A DNA stretch of 64,000 nt from Oscillospiraceae bacterium (GTDB lineage: Bacteria; Bacillota; Clostridia; Oscillospirales; Acutalibacteraceae): contig SVOS01000003.1 in NCBI GenBank assembly GCA_015066245.1, forward strand, positions 1 to 64,000, in the 5' to 3' direction. The notes beneath the pieces were generated by a model. The model was not told the origin of the DNA. It searched no databases and saw only the letters and a list, made by a program, of their open reading frames with translations. A program made the translations under genes and the position numbers. Shown one piece after another: positions 1-8,239 of this stretch (its first letter is position 1; the number at the start of each line of letters is the position of its first letter).

Positions 1-273
1 TTGGCAGACTTTCACCCTGACGAGTATTACACAGTTTATACTTTAACTGATGAGGACTTTATCTCTAACAAGAACAGATTCCCCTTTACACTTGTCTTCA
101 ACAACACATCTGCAAATCGTGGCAGATTCTACAATGTTTATGGTTATATTGCTCTGACATATACACCTGAAGGTTCAACAACATCTGTTACTGATTATTA
201 CTTCAGCAATATGCAGACACTTAACTTCCACGAAGCAGGTACAAATACTTCCGCTGCTTACAATAATAACTAA
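1..273 (+). CDS. C-terminal fragment of a protein of unknown function, possibly surface exposed (truncated by window edge)
   Basis: ORF open at the left edge, ending TAA at 271-273; Thr/Ser/Asn/Tyr-rich sequence, no family recognised. Confidence 0.5.
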   Translation: MADFHPDEYYTVYTLTDEDFISNKNRFPFTLVFNNTSANRGRFYNVYGYIALTYTPEGSTTSVTDYYFSNMQTLNFHEAGTNTSAAYNNN

Positions 274-275
274 AC

Positions 276-304
276 TTGACAAAAGTGTTATTGTATAGTA
301 TATT
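276..304 (+). promoter_or_regulatory. sigma-A promoter for the 46-aa peptide gene
   Basis: TTGACA (276-281), 17-nt spacer, TATATT (299-304); short leader to an AAGGTG Shine-Dalgarno at about 314-319 and ATG at 326. Confidence 0.75.
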
Positions 305-325
305 ATAAGATGAAGGTGATATTAT

Positions 326-466
326 ATGAAGATTAAATATGAGTCTCCCTTGATGGAAGTATATAAGTTTTCGTTAAAAATAGAGACGGTGACCGCCAGC
401 AATACATTAGAGAATCCCGGCGGTGAAAATACACGTCCTGTTGAAGATGATGATCCATTTGCATAA
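326..466 (+). CDS. 46-aa candidate RiPP-like precursor peptide MKIKYESPLMEVYKFSLKIETVTASNTLENPGGENTRPVEDDDPFA
   Basis: ORF below the supplied track cutoff; good RBS, consensus promoter upstream, strong terminator immediately downstream; N-terminal YxxP motif; next to HprK-like/PqqD-like/ABC/NTP_transf_5 genes. Confidence 0.7.
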   Translation: MKIKYESPLMEVYKFSLKIETVTASNTLENPGGENTRPVEDDDPFA

Positions 467-478
467 TCAATAACTTTG

Positions 479-511
479 AATGGCGGATACATTGTATCCG
501 CCATTTTTGTA
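479..511 (+). terminator. Rho-independent terminator after the peptide gene
   Basis: AATGGCGGATAC-ATT-GTATCCGCCATT perfect 12-bp stem followed by TTTTG. Confidence 0.85.
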
Positions 512-544
512 TATTAAATTAGTGTATATATATTTAGTAATCGG

Positions 545-573
545 TTGATTTTTGTATTTAGATGTTGTATAAT
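545..573 (+). promoter_or_regulatory. promoter for the LRR-dockerin/HprK-like/PqqD-like operon
   Basis: TTGATT (545-550), 17-nt spacer, TATAAT (568-573), 32 nt before ATG at 606. Confidence 0.65.
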
Positions 574-605
574 TATATTGAGTAAATACCGTTTGGAGTG
601 GTGTT

Positions 606-1700
606 ATGAATAAGAAAATTATAATCTCTGTTTTATGCTTGATTCTAGCAGTATTTTCTGTTGTTTCATTAATATCTGCATCAGCCGGTTCTTTCGTTGA
701 ATATAACGATTGGAAACTTGAAATACCTTCTATGACCAATAAAACAGAGTATTATATTGGTGGATATAATGGCAGTGATTCTAATCTCGTTATTCCTGAC
801 AGAATCCTTGATAGAACCATTGTGAAAATCAACGAATATGCTTTTGCAAATAATGAAAAGCTTTTGTATTGTACTATCCCTGATACAATAATCGAAATTG
901 ACAATTACGCTTTTGATACTTGTACAGAATTAAGGAATATTACCATTCCATCTTCTGTTGAAAAGCTCGGCAAGGGTGTATTTTACGATTGTTCTTCAAT
1001 CGTTGAGCTTAAGATAGAATCAAAGTCACAACTTGATTCTATTCCTTATGTGTGTTTTGGTAACTGTACTTCTATGCTGACAGCTGATATTGGTCAGGGT
1101 GTTGAATCTATAGCTGACTATGCTTTTGGTAACTGTGCTAACTTAAGATATATAACCATCTATCCTTCTGTTACCGAGATTGGTCAGAATGCATTCTATA
1201 ATTGCAATAATCTTACCATCCGAGCTTACAGAGATTCTTATGCTCTGCAGTATGCAATAGAGAATAATATTCCATACAAAGATCTTGGTGTTTATGTTGA
1301 GCCTACTGAGCCTGCATCTACTGTTTCTACAGAGCCTTCTGAGACTGATACTACTGTAGTGACAACACCTTCGACTACTACTGTAACACCTTCAACTGTT
1401 GTTACAGAGCCTACTGAAACTTCCGTTTCCACAACGGTTTCTGAGCCTATCGAAACCACCACGGTGGATAAATTGCTTTACTTTATGGGTGATGCAGACT
1501 TAGACTACAGAATTACCATTAAGGATGCAACAAGAATTCAGAAGCACCTTGCAAATATTTCACTTCTTGGCGAAACACAGCTTATTATCGCTGATGTAGA
1601 TGAGAATGCTAATGTAACAATTAAAGATGCTACTTTGATTCAGAAATACCTGGCAGGGTTTGCGAACGTTTCTTTTGTCGGTACAGAGGTTTATCTCTGA
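606..1700 (+). CDS. Secreted LRR_5 (BspA-like) repeat protein with C-terminal type I dockerin
   Basis: Signal peptide; repeats such as EINEYAFANNEKLLYCTIPDTIIEIDNYAF; Thr/Pro linker; dockerin repeats GDADLDYRITIKDATRIQKHLA and ADVDENANVTIKDATLIQKYLAGF. Confidence 0.85.
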   Translation: MNKKIIISVLCLILAVFSVVSLISASAGSFVEYNDWKLEIPSMTNKTEYYIGGYNGSDSNLVIPDRILDRTIVKINEYAFANNEKLLYCTIPDTIIEIDNYAFDTCTELRNITIPSSVEKLGKGVFYDCSSIVELKIESKSQLDSIPYVCFGNCTSMLTADIGQGVESIADYAFGNCANLRYITIYPSVTEIGQNAFYNCNNLTIRAYRDSYALQYAIENNIPYKDLGVYVEPTEPASTVSTEPSETDTTVVTTPSTTTVTPSTVVTEPTETSVSTTVSEPIETTTVDKLLYFMGDADLDYRITIKDATRIQKHLANISLLGETQLIIADVDENANVTIKDATLIQKYLAGFANVSFVGTEVYL

Positions 1701-2401
1701 TGCCAAAGTATAAGATTGCTGATGTAGTCGTAGAGATGGTTCAGGACTACAAAGAGACTGCCCATTGGTATTCCGACTATATTTATAACGGTGATGAAGA
1801 AGCAGCTTTCGCGATAAAGGCACCGCAGACGGACATTGATTATTTTGTTGAGGTCGGCAAGGATATCACACCTGCCGTCGCTGAGAATATGGTGCTCTGC
1901 AATATATTTAACAGAAGATTGCTGAGATATGGCGGTAGTTATCTGCATTCCTCTGCACTTTTGTATGAACACAAAGTGTATCTATTTTCTGCAGGCAGCG
2001 GAGTAGGCAAGTCAACCCATACCAAAAAGTGGCTTGATAGATTTCCTCAAAAGGCATCAGTTATTAATGATGACAAGCCTTCCTTCAGGATAATTGATGG
2101 TAAGTGCATTGTGTACGGAACTCCTTTTTCGGGAGGAACCAATCTACAGATAAATACCTCTGCTGAACTTGGTGCTATTGTATTTATCGAAAGGGCAGAG
2201 GAAAACTCCCTCACAAAACTTAATGCTTCTCAGGCTATTAACCTGATGCTTTCTCAGGCACCAAAAATATTCACAGAAAAAGCAGGAGAAATCCAGCTTG
2301 ATTTATATTCTCAGATTCTCACTTCCTATCCCGTATATCTTCTTAAGTGCAATATGGATGACAGTGCACTGGATGTATCTATGGGAATTCTTACAAGTTG
2401 A
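1700..2401 (+). CDS. HPr kinase-like (HprK/PEPCK-type) P-loop protein
   Basis: Walker A SAGSGVGKSTHTKKW; length and context typical of HprK-like proteins of RiPP loci; ATG overlaps preceding TGA (TGATG). Confidence 0.75.
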   Translation: MPKYKIADVVVEMVQDYKETAHWYSDYIYNGDEEAAFAIKAPQTDIDYFVEVGKDITPAVAENMVLCNIFNRRLLRYGGSYLHSSALLYEHKVYLFSAGSGVGKSTHTKKWLDRFPQKASVINDDKPSFRIIDGKCIVYGTPFSGGTNLQINTSAELGAIVFIERAEENSLTKLNASQAINLMLSQAPKIFTEKAGEIQLDLYSQILTSYPVYLLKCNMDDSALDVSMGILTS

Positions 2402-2415
2402 AAGGACAATTTACC

Positions 2416-2679
2416 ATGAAAATCAAAGATAATTACATGTTAAGAAAAGTTGCTGATACCTTCGTTGTTGTGCCCGTTGGTGAAGCAGTTGCAGAATTCA
2501 ACGGAATGATTAACCTCAATGAGGTTGGTGCTTTCTTATGGCGTCAGCTCGAGTCCGAAACAACTTTTGAGTCTGTTTTGCAGGCTGTACTTGCTGAATA
2601 TGAAGTTGACGAATCTGTTGCAAAAGCTGATCTTGAGCGTTTTGTCAAAGAGCTTGAGGAAGCAAACCTTATAGTTTAA
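2416..2679 (+). CDS. PqqD-like protein (candidate RiPP recognition element)
   Basis: About 87 aa; pattern GEAVAEFNGMINLNEVGAFLWRQLESETTFESVLQAVLAEYEVDESVAKADLERFVKELEEANLI is typical of PqqD; ATG at 2416 with AAAGGA RBS preferred over the TTG at 2398. Confidence 0.85.
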   Translation: MKIKDNYMLRKVADTFVVVPVGEAVAEFNGMINLNEVGAFLWRQLESETTFESVLQAVLAEYEVDESVAKADLERFVKELEEANLIV

Positions 2680-2693
2680 CTATATAAATTTTA

Positions 2694-2728
2694 ACGGGGT
2701 GAAAATATTTTCGCCCCGATAGATTTTT
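2694..2728 (+). terminator. Intrinsic terminator/attenuator between the PqqD-like and ABC transporter genes
   Basis: CGGGGTGAAAA-TA-TTTTCGCCCCG hairpin followed by a T-rich tract (ATAGATTTTTTATT). Confidence 0.7.
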
Positions 2729-2755
2729 TATTACATAATGATTTGAGGAATTAAC

Positions 2756-4492
2756 TTGAAAAAAGGTTCTAAACTCAAAAATGCCTTTTCAAAGCTTGCG
2801 GATACAGCAGCTTTAAAATGGATACTTAACAATTCCAAAAGACAGTGGATTTTTATACTTATTCTTACGCTGATAAACGTACTTATAGCATGTTGCAGTA
2901 TTGCAATTTCATATATGCTCAGGTTTGTTATCAACTCTGCAACCGACTCAAGTATTACAGATCCCGGTGTTAAGATGGATAATATCTTTTTCTGGGGCAG
3001 TATTTTTATAGGGCTTACTCTCTCTCAGGTTGTATCAAGGATTCTCAGCAATCACCTGGTATTCAGAATATCCGCGAGACTTACAATTGATATCAAGTCC
3101 TCTCTTTATCATAAAATGCTCAAAAAGAGCTATGCTCAGATTTCAAAATATCATACCGGTGAGCTTTTAAACAGACTTAACGATGATATAAGCAGTATTG
3201 CTCATGCCATTACAACATTGGTGCCAAATATTGCCTTTATTGTAGTCAAGCTTGTGGGTATTTTTGTTGTGCTTTTCAGCATTGATGCTTTGTTCACATT
3301 GGTGTTTATCGGTGTTGGAGTGGGAGTGTTTGTTTTTTCGTCCCTTTTCAAAGGTGCTATGAAGTCGTATCACAAGCAGATTATGGAGACAGATGGAAAA
3401 ATCCGCTCTTTTATGCAGGAAACTCTGGCAAGCCTTATGGTGGTTAAGGTGTTTAAATCCGAAGACAAGGTTGAGAAAACTGCCTCTGACCTTCAGGAAG
3501 ATAACTTTAGACGTAAGGCGAAACGTAATATTATTTCTCTTACCACAACTTCTGCTTTTAACCTTGCTTTTAATGCAGCGTATCTCTTTGGACTGTTTTT
3601 CTGTGCGGTAAAAATTGCAAACAACGACCCTGTAATTACTTACGGTACACTTTCTCAGGTGCTTTCTCTTGTGTCACAGATAAGTGTTCCCATTAACTCT
3701 CTTACTACGATTATTCCTCTTTACTATACTGCACTGGCTTCTGCCGAGCGTATAATGGAGATAGAGGATATAGAGGATGAGCCTCTTGTCAACGATGATA
3801 CTCTGGATGTAAAAGAGATTTATTCCAACCTTACTTCCATTGAGTTTGATAACATCTCCTTTAAATATGACCGAGACGAAATTTTTGATTCTACAAGTCT
3901 TACTGTTAACAAGGGTGATTTGCTTGTTATGACGGGTATTTCGGGTATTGGTAAGAGTACGTTGACCAAGCTCTTACTGGGAGTATTTCCTTTGTCTCAG
4001 GGCGAGATTTACTTTAAGCTTTCTGACGGCAGCAAGATTTCGGTTGATGCCAACACACGCAGGTTCTTTTCTTATGTGCCTCAGGGCAATTTTCTGCTTT
4101 CGGGTACTCTCAGAGACAACATTTCTTTCATAAAATCCGATGCTACAGATAAGGAAATCTGGGATGCCATAAGATTTGCGTGTGCAGATTTTATCGAGGA
4201 GCTTCCCAATGGTCTTGACACTGTAATCGGTGAGAAGGGATTGGGTCTTTCTGAGGGACAGGTGCAGCGTGTGGCTATTGCTCGTGCAATTCTCTCTGAT
4301 GCACCTATTGTTTTGCTTGATGAAGCTACATCTGCTCTGGATGAAGCAACTGAGCTTAAGCTTCTTGAAAACATCAAAAATCTCTCCAATAAAACTTGTA
4401 TACTGATTTCTCACAAAAAGGCGGCTAATGAAGTCTGCAACAAAGAAGTGAGAATCATTGATAAAAAGATTACGGTAATTAACAATGATTGA
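2756..4492 (+). CDS. ABC exporter, fused permease and ATPase (MsbA/LmrA-like)
   Basis: Six-TM N-terminus; Walker A GISGIGKST; signature LSEGQVQRVAIARAIL; Walker B IVLLDEATSALD; no C39 peptidase domain; TTG start with GAGGAA RBS. Confidence 0.9.
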   Translation: MKKGSKLKNAFSKLADTAALKWILNNSKRQWIFILILTLINVLIACCSIAISYMLRFVINSATDSSITDPGVKMDNIFFWGSIFIGLTLSQVVSRILSNHLVFRISARLTIDIKSSLYHKMLKKSYAQISKYHTGELLNRLNDDISSIAHAITTLVPNIAFIVVKLVGIFVVLFSIDALFTLVFIGVGVGVFVFSSLFKGAMKSYHKQIMETDGKIRSFMQETLASLMVVKVFKSEDKVEKTASDLQEDNFRRKAKRNIISLTTTSAFNLAFNAAYLFGLFFCAVKIANNDPVITYGTLSQVLSLVSQISVPINSLTTIIPLYYTALASAERIMEIEDIEDEPLVNDDTLDVKEIYSNLTSIEFDNISFKYDRDEIFDSTSLTVNKGDLLVMTGISGIGKSTLTKLLLGVFPLSQGEIYFKLSDGSKISVDANTRRFFSYVPQGNFLLSGTLRDNISFIKSDATDKEIWDAIRFACADFIEELPNGLDTVIGEKGLGLSEGQVQRVAIARAILSDAPIVLLDEATSALDEATELKLLENIKNLSNKTCILISHKKAANEVCNKEVRIIDKKITVINND

Positions 4493-5690
4493 ATCCAACA
4501 CTAAGTCTGAAAATAACCTGAGATATTTTTTGATGCTGGTTGCATCTGTCCTTAACGAAACAGAGCCTCCTTTGCCCGATGAAAATATTAATTGGCAAGA
4601 GGTGTTTGAGCTTGCGTCTTCTCAGTCTATGGCAGCTGTAGTGTTCTATGGAGCAGATAAGCTCCCTGACTCACTAAAGCCCGATGGAAATGTGTATGCT
4701 TATCTTAAGCAGATGTACGCAGAGCAGCTTGTAGTTGATATGAATCTTAGTGTAGAGACTCAACGTATGTTGAATCTCCTTAGTGACAACGGCATCAGTT
4801 GTATGCCCCTAAAAGGAATTGTCACAAAAAACGATTACCCTCTTGTTAATCTCAGAAGTATGACGGATGTTGATATCCTTTGCGATGACAGAAAAAAAGC
4901 TGAGTCGGTTTTTCTATCCGAGGGCTATGTGCGTGAGAGTGTAGGGGAGAAGGATTCATCTTTCAGAAAAAATGAGATTCTCCATTTTGAAGTTCATTCA
5001 TACCTTGTCAACAATACTTCACCGGCATATAGATATTTTAATAATGTTTGGAAAAGGGCAATAACTGACGAAAAGACCAATATAGTAAAAATGAATCTTG
5101 ATGATACATATATTTATATGCTTGAGCATCTTGCTGGGCATCTTGAGTATGGTGGTGCAGGTGTCAGAATGTTTGCTGATGTATATATGTTTCTTAAGAA
5201 ACACAGCGACAAACTGAACCAAACTGAGATATCCGAGGTGCTGAGTTCTATAGGTCTGGATGAATTCGAAAGATTTATTCTCAAATTAGTCAACAACTGG
5301 TTTTCAGGTGATACTATCCCTGATGTAAGTTCTGATTATTCCCGTTTTATTTTGCTTTCAAGCACATTCGGTTTGTCCAGATATACTTTTTTGTCTGATT
5401 CTATCCGTAATAGTGGCGAAAATTCTACCCCTAAGAGCAATGGGTTACGCCGCATTCTCAGAAAGTTGTTTCCTTCTTTAAAATGGATGAAACTGAGATT
5501 CAAAGCAGTGGATAAGATTTCAGTTTTGTATCCTGTTTTTGTGGTCGTGCATTGGTTTGACCGACTTTTCATAAGACGCGATGTTAAAACCTACAATCTT
5601 AAGAATAACTACTTTGTGTCTGCTGATTCTGATGAAGCCAAAGAGCTTGAGAGAATATATGCTGAGATGGGCCTTAATAAACGATACTGA
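4485..5690 (+). CDS. Nucleotidyltransferase-fold family protein (NTP_transf_5 type)
   Basis: GISCMPLKGIVTKNDYPLVNLRSMTDVDILCDD matches the LKG...Y...R...DxDxL pattern; overlaps the ABC gene by 8 nt. Confidence 0.8.
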   Translation: MIESNTKSENNLRYFLMLVASVLNETEPPLPDENINWQEVFELASSQSMAAVVFYGADKLPDSLKPDGNVYAYLKQMYAEQLVVDMNLSVETQRMLNLLSDNGISCMPLKGIVTKNDYPLVNLRSMTDVDILCDDRKKAESVFLSEGYVRESVGEKDSSFRKNEILHFEVHSYLVNNTSPAYRYFNNVWKRAITDEKTNIVKMNLDDTYIYMLEHLAGHLEYGGAGVRMFADVYMFLKKHSDKLNQTEISEVLSSIGLDEFERFILKLVNNWFSGDTIPDVSSDYSRFILLSSTFGLSRYTFLSDSIRNSGENSTPKSNGLRRILRKLFPSLKWMKLRFKAVDKISVLYPVFVVVHWFDRLFIRRDVKTYNLKNNYFVSADSDEAKELERIYAEMGLNKRY

Positions 5691-5697
5691 GGTAAAA

Positions 5698-6339
5698 ATG
5701 AAAGAGTATAAGGTTATTATCTGGGACTTTAACGGTACCCTTATAGACGATATTGATGCAGCTCTTGCGTCGGTTAATGATATGCTAAAAAGGCGGGATT
5801 TGCCGCTGATTAATTTTGAGCAATATGCAAGTTACGTTGATACACCCATTATTAAATTCTACGAGCATATTTTTGATGACTTGTATTCCATGGACTTTGA
5901 TGTTATAGCCCGTGAATTTAACGCAGGATACGAGAATCATCTGAAGCCCAATGCGGTTATGGACAAAGCCCATGAAGTGTTGGAATATTTTAATTCCAAA
6001 GGCAAGCTTCAGACAGTTATTTCAGCTACCCATATTGATAAAGTATTAAATCGTTTGGGCGAGTTTGGACTTAAAGATTATTTTGACAGAATTCTTGCTC
6101 ACAATAATCTGATTGCTGAGGATAAAACCCATCTGGCTGTTGCGTATTTTAAAGAAAAAGGCATTTCGCCTTGTGACGCAGTTGTTATAGGCGATTGTGT
6201 TGCCGACTATAAAATGGCAGAGACCTTAGGCTGCGATTGTATACTCACAACTCAGGGCCACCAAAGCTGCAAGGAATTTGCAGAGACTGATGCTCTGGTT
6301 ATAGATTCTCTTGTTGAGCTTAAAAATTTAATAGCATAA
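5698..6339 (+). CDS. HAD-superfamily phosphatase (phosphoglycolate phosphatase-like)
   Basis: VIIWDFNGTLIDD motif I; VVIGDCVADYKMAETLGCDCI motif IV; ATG 5698 preceded by GAGGT; the listed 5581 start would overlap the upstream gene by more than 100 nt. Confidence 0.85.
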   Translation: MKEYKVIIWDFNGTLIDDIDAALASVNDMLKRRDLPLINFEQYASYVDTPIIKFYEHIFDDLYSMDFDVIAREFNAGYENHLKPNAVMDKAHEVLEYFNSKGKLQTVISATHIDKVLNRLGEFGLKDYFDRILAHNNLIAEDKTHLAVAYFKEKGISPCDAVVIGDCVADYKMAETLGCDCILTTQGHQSCKEFAETDALVIDSLVELKNLIA

Positions 6340-6344
6340 AAATA

Positions 6345-6382
6345 ATCCCACGACTATCAATAAGCCGTGGGATTTCTTTTTT
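6345..6382. terminator. Terminator between convergent HAD and rex genes
   Basis: ATCCCACG...CGTGGGAT stem with T tract. Confidence 0.7.
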
Positions 6383-7010
6383 AGTTGTCGATGAGATAGG
6401 AGAGAGTCAGCAAACTTTCGCTTAAGTGCACATTCTCTTCTACGACATCGCTGTATTTTGAGCTTACTTTGAAGTGGCTGAAATTCCAGAAACTTCTGAC
6501 GCCGCCATCATAAAGGAAATCTGCCACACTCTCGGCAAACTTGGTAGGAACACAGATAATTGCGGTTTCTACATTGTTTGCTTTGCAAAACTCAACAATA
6601 TTCTTTTCGCTCTGAATAATCAGATTCTCAACAGCCTGACCTTGTTTTGCCTTGTCAGAATCAAAAAGACCCACAAGCTCAAAGCCGTATTTGTTTGCAT
6701 CGAAGTGATGAAAAATTGCTTTGCCTAAGTTACCAAAACCGCAGATAACCGCATTCTTCGCTCTGTCGATACCAATGATTTTTGCGATTTCTTCTTTAAG
6801 ATCAGAAACAATATATCCGTAACCCTGCTGACCGAAACCGCCAAAGCAGTTAAGGTCCTGTCTTATCTGTGAGGCGTTGCTGTTCATAAGCTCAGCTAAT
6901 TTTCCTGAGCTTATGCGTTCAATGCCTTTTTCTTCCAGGACTTTAAGTATTCTGTAATATCCGGGAAGTCTTCTGATAACAGGCATGGATATGTTGGCAG
7001 ATTTACTCAT
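6381..7010 (-). CDS. rex: Redox-sensing transcriptional repressor Rex
   Basis: Winged helix GKLAELMNSNASQIRQDLNCFGGFGQQGYGY and Rossmann NAVICGFGNLGKAI, highly characteristic. Confidence 0.95.
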   Translation of the reverse strand: MSKSANISMPVIRRLPGYYRILKVLEEKGIERISSGKLAELMNSNASQIRQDLNCFGGFGQQGYGYIVSDLKEEIAKIIGIDRAKNAVICGFGNLGKAIFHHFDANKYGFELVGLFDSDKAKQGQAVENLIIQSEKNIVEFCKANNVETAIICVPTKFAESVADFLYDGGVRSFWNFSHFKVSSKYSDVVEENVHLSESLLTLSYLIDN

Positions 7011-7027
7011 AATAAAACCTCTGCGGA

Positions 7028-8239
7028 TTAGCCGCAATATTCTGTAAGAAGTTTTCCGATTGCCTCTAAAAATTCAGTAGTGTTAACCTTCTTCTTGTTC
7101 TCTAAAGTGGAGATAAGATAGAGGTCACCTGTCATGATACCGCTTTCGATAGTATCAATTGTAGCTTTCTCAAGCTTGTCAGCAAATGCCACAAGGTCAG
7201 TGTTGCCGTCAAGCTCACCGCGTTTTCTCAAAGCGCCGCTCCAAGCAAAGATTGTTGCAACAGAGTTTGTGGATGTTTCCTCACCCTTGAGGTGCTTGTA
7301 ATAATGACGCTGAACAGTACCATGTGCTGCCTCGTACTCGTATACGCCGTCAGGGGATACAAGCACACTTGTCATCATAGCAAGAGAACCAAAAGCAGTA
7401 GCAACCATGTCGCTCATAACGTCACCGTCGTAGTTTTTGCAGGCCCAGATGTAGCCGCCTTCGCTACGGATAACACGAGCAACTGCATCATCAATAAGTG
7501 TGTAGAAGTACTCAATGCCTGCGTTCTCAAATTTCTCTTTATATTCTGCCTCGAAGATCTCATTGAAGATATCCTTAAAGCGGTGATCGTAAATTTTGCT
7601 GATTGTATCCTTGGAGCTGAACCATACGTCCTGCTTTGTGTCAAGAGCGTAGTTAAAGCAAGAGCGTGCAAAAGAAGAAATGCTCTTGTCGGTGTTGTGC
7701 ATGCCCTGAATAATGCCGTCGCCCTTAAAGTCCATAATAAGGCTTCTCTGCTCAACGCCGTCTTTATCTGTGATGCACAGCTCTGCCTTAGAGCCCTCTA
7801 AAGCTCTCATCTCAGTGTTTTTGTATACATCGCCGTATGCATGTCTTGCAATTGTGATGGGCTTTTTCCAAGACTTAACGTAAGGCTCTACACCCTTAAC
7901 GATAATAGGAGCTCTGAAAACAGTACCATCTAAGATGGCACGGATTGTTCCGTTGGGAGATTTATACATCTCGCTTAAGTTGTACTCAACTACTCTCTGT
8001 GCGTTGGGAGTGATTGTAGCACACTTAACAGCTACACCGTATTTTTTAGTAGCGTTAGCACTGTCAATTGTAACCTGGTCTTTTGTTTCATTTCTGTGAA
8101 CAAGACCAAGGTCATAATATTCTGTATTAAGGTCAACAAAGGGGAGAATAAGAATATCTTTGATCTGTTTCCAGATAATTCTTGTCATTTCGTCGCCATC
8201 CATCTCAACGATGGGTGTGTTCATTCTGATTTTAGCCAT
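7028..8239 (-). CDS. icd: NADP-dependent isocitrate dehydrogenase
   Basis: [18 protein letters not shown] and [45 protein letters not shown]. Confidence 0.95.
   Translation of the reverse strand: MAKIRMNTPIVEMDGDEMTRIIWKQIKDILILPFVDLNTEYYDLGLVHRNETKDQVTIDSANATKKYGVAVKCATITPNAQRVVEYNLSEMYKSPNGTIRAILDGTVFRAPIIVKGVEPYVKSWKKPITIARHAYGDVYKNTEMRALEGSKAELCITDKDGVEQRSLIMDFKGDGIIQGMHNTDKSISSFARSCFNYALDTKQDVWFSSKDTISKIYDHRFKDIFNEIFEAEYKEKFENAGIEYFYTLIDDAVARVIRSEGGYIWACKNYDGDVMSDMVATAFGSLAMMTSVLVSPDGVYEYEAAHGTVQRHYYKHLKGEETSTNSVATIFAWSGALRKRGELDGNTDLVAFADKLEKATIDTIESGIMTGDLYLISTLENKKKVNTTEFLEAIGKLLTEYCG

Noticed and set aside
322-504. 60-aa minus-strand ORF overlapping the candidate precursor peptide
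   Set aside because: Runs through the terminator hairpin, has no convincing promoter or RBS, and the plus-strand ORF has promoter, RBS and terminator.
3974-4501. 175-aa minus-strand ORF inside the ABC transporter gene
   Set aside because: Opposite strand of the conserved ATPase domain; no RBS or family resemblance.
5581-5697. Listed early start of the HAD ORF
   Set aside because: Would overlap the NTP_transf_5 gene by more than 100 nt; the ATG at 5698 with GAGGT RBS begins the conserved MKEYKVIIWDFNGTL.
7292-7801. 169-aa plus-strand ORF inside icd
   Set aside because: Antisense shadow of a clearly coding, highly conserved enzyme.
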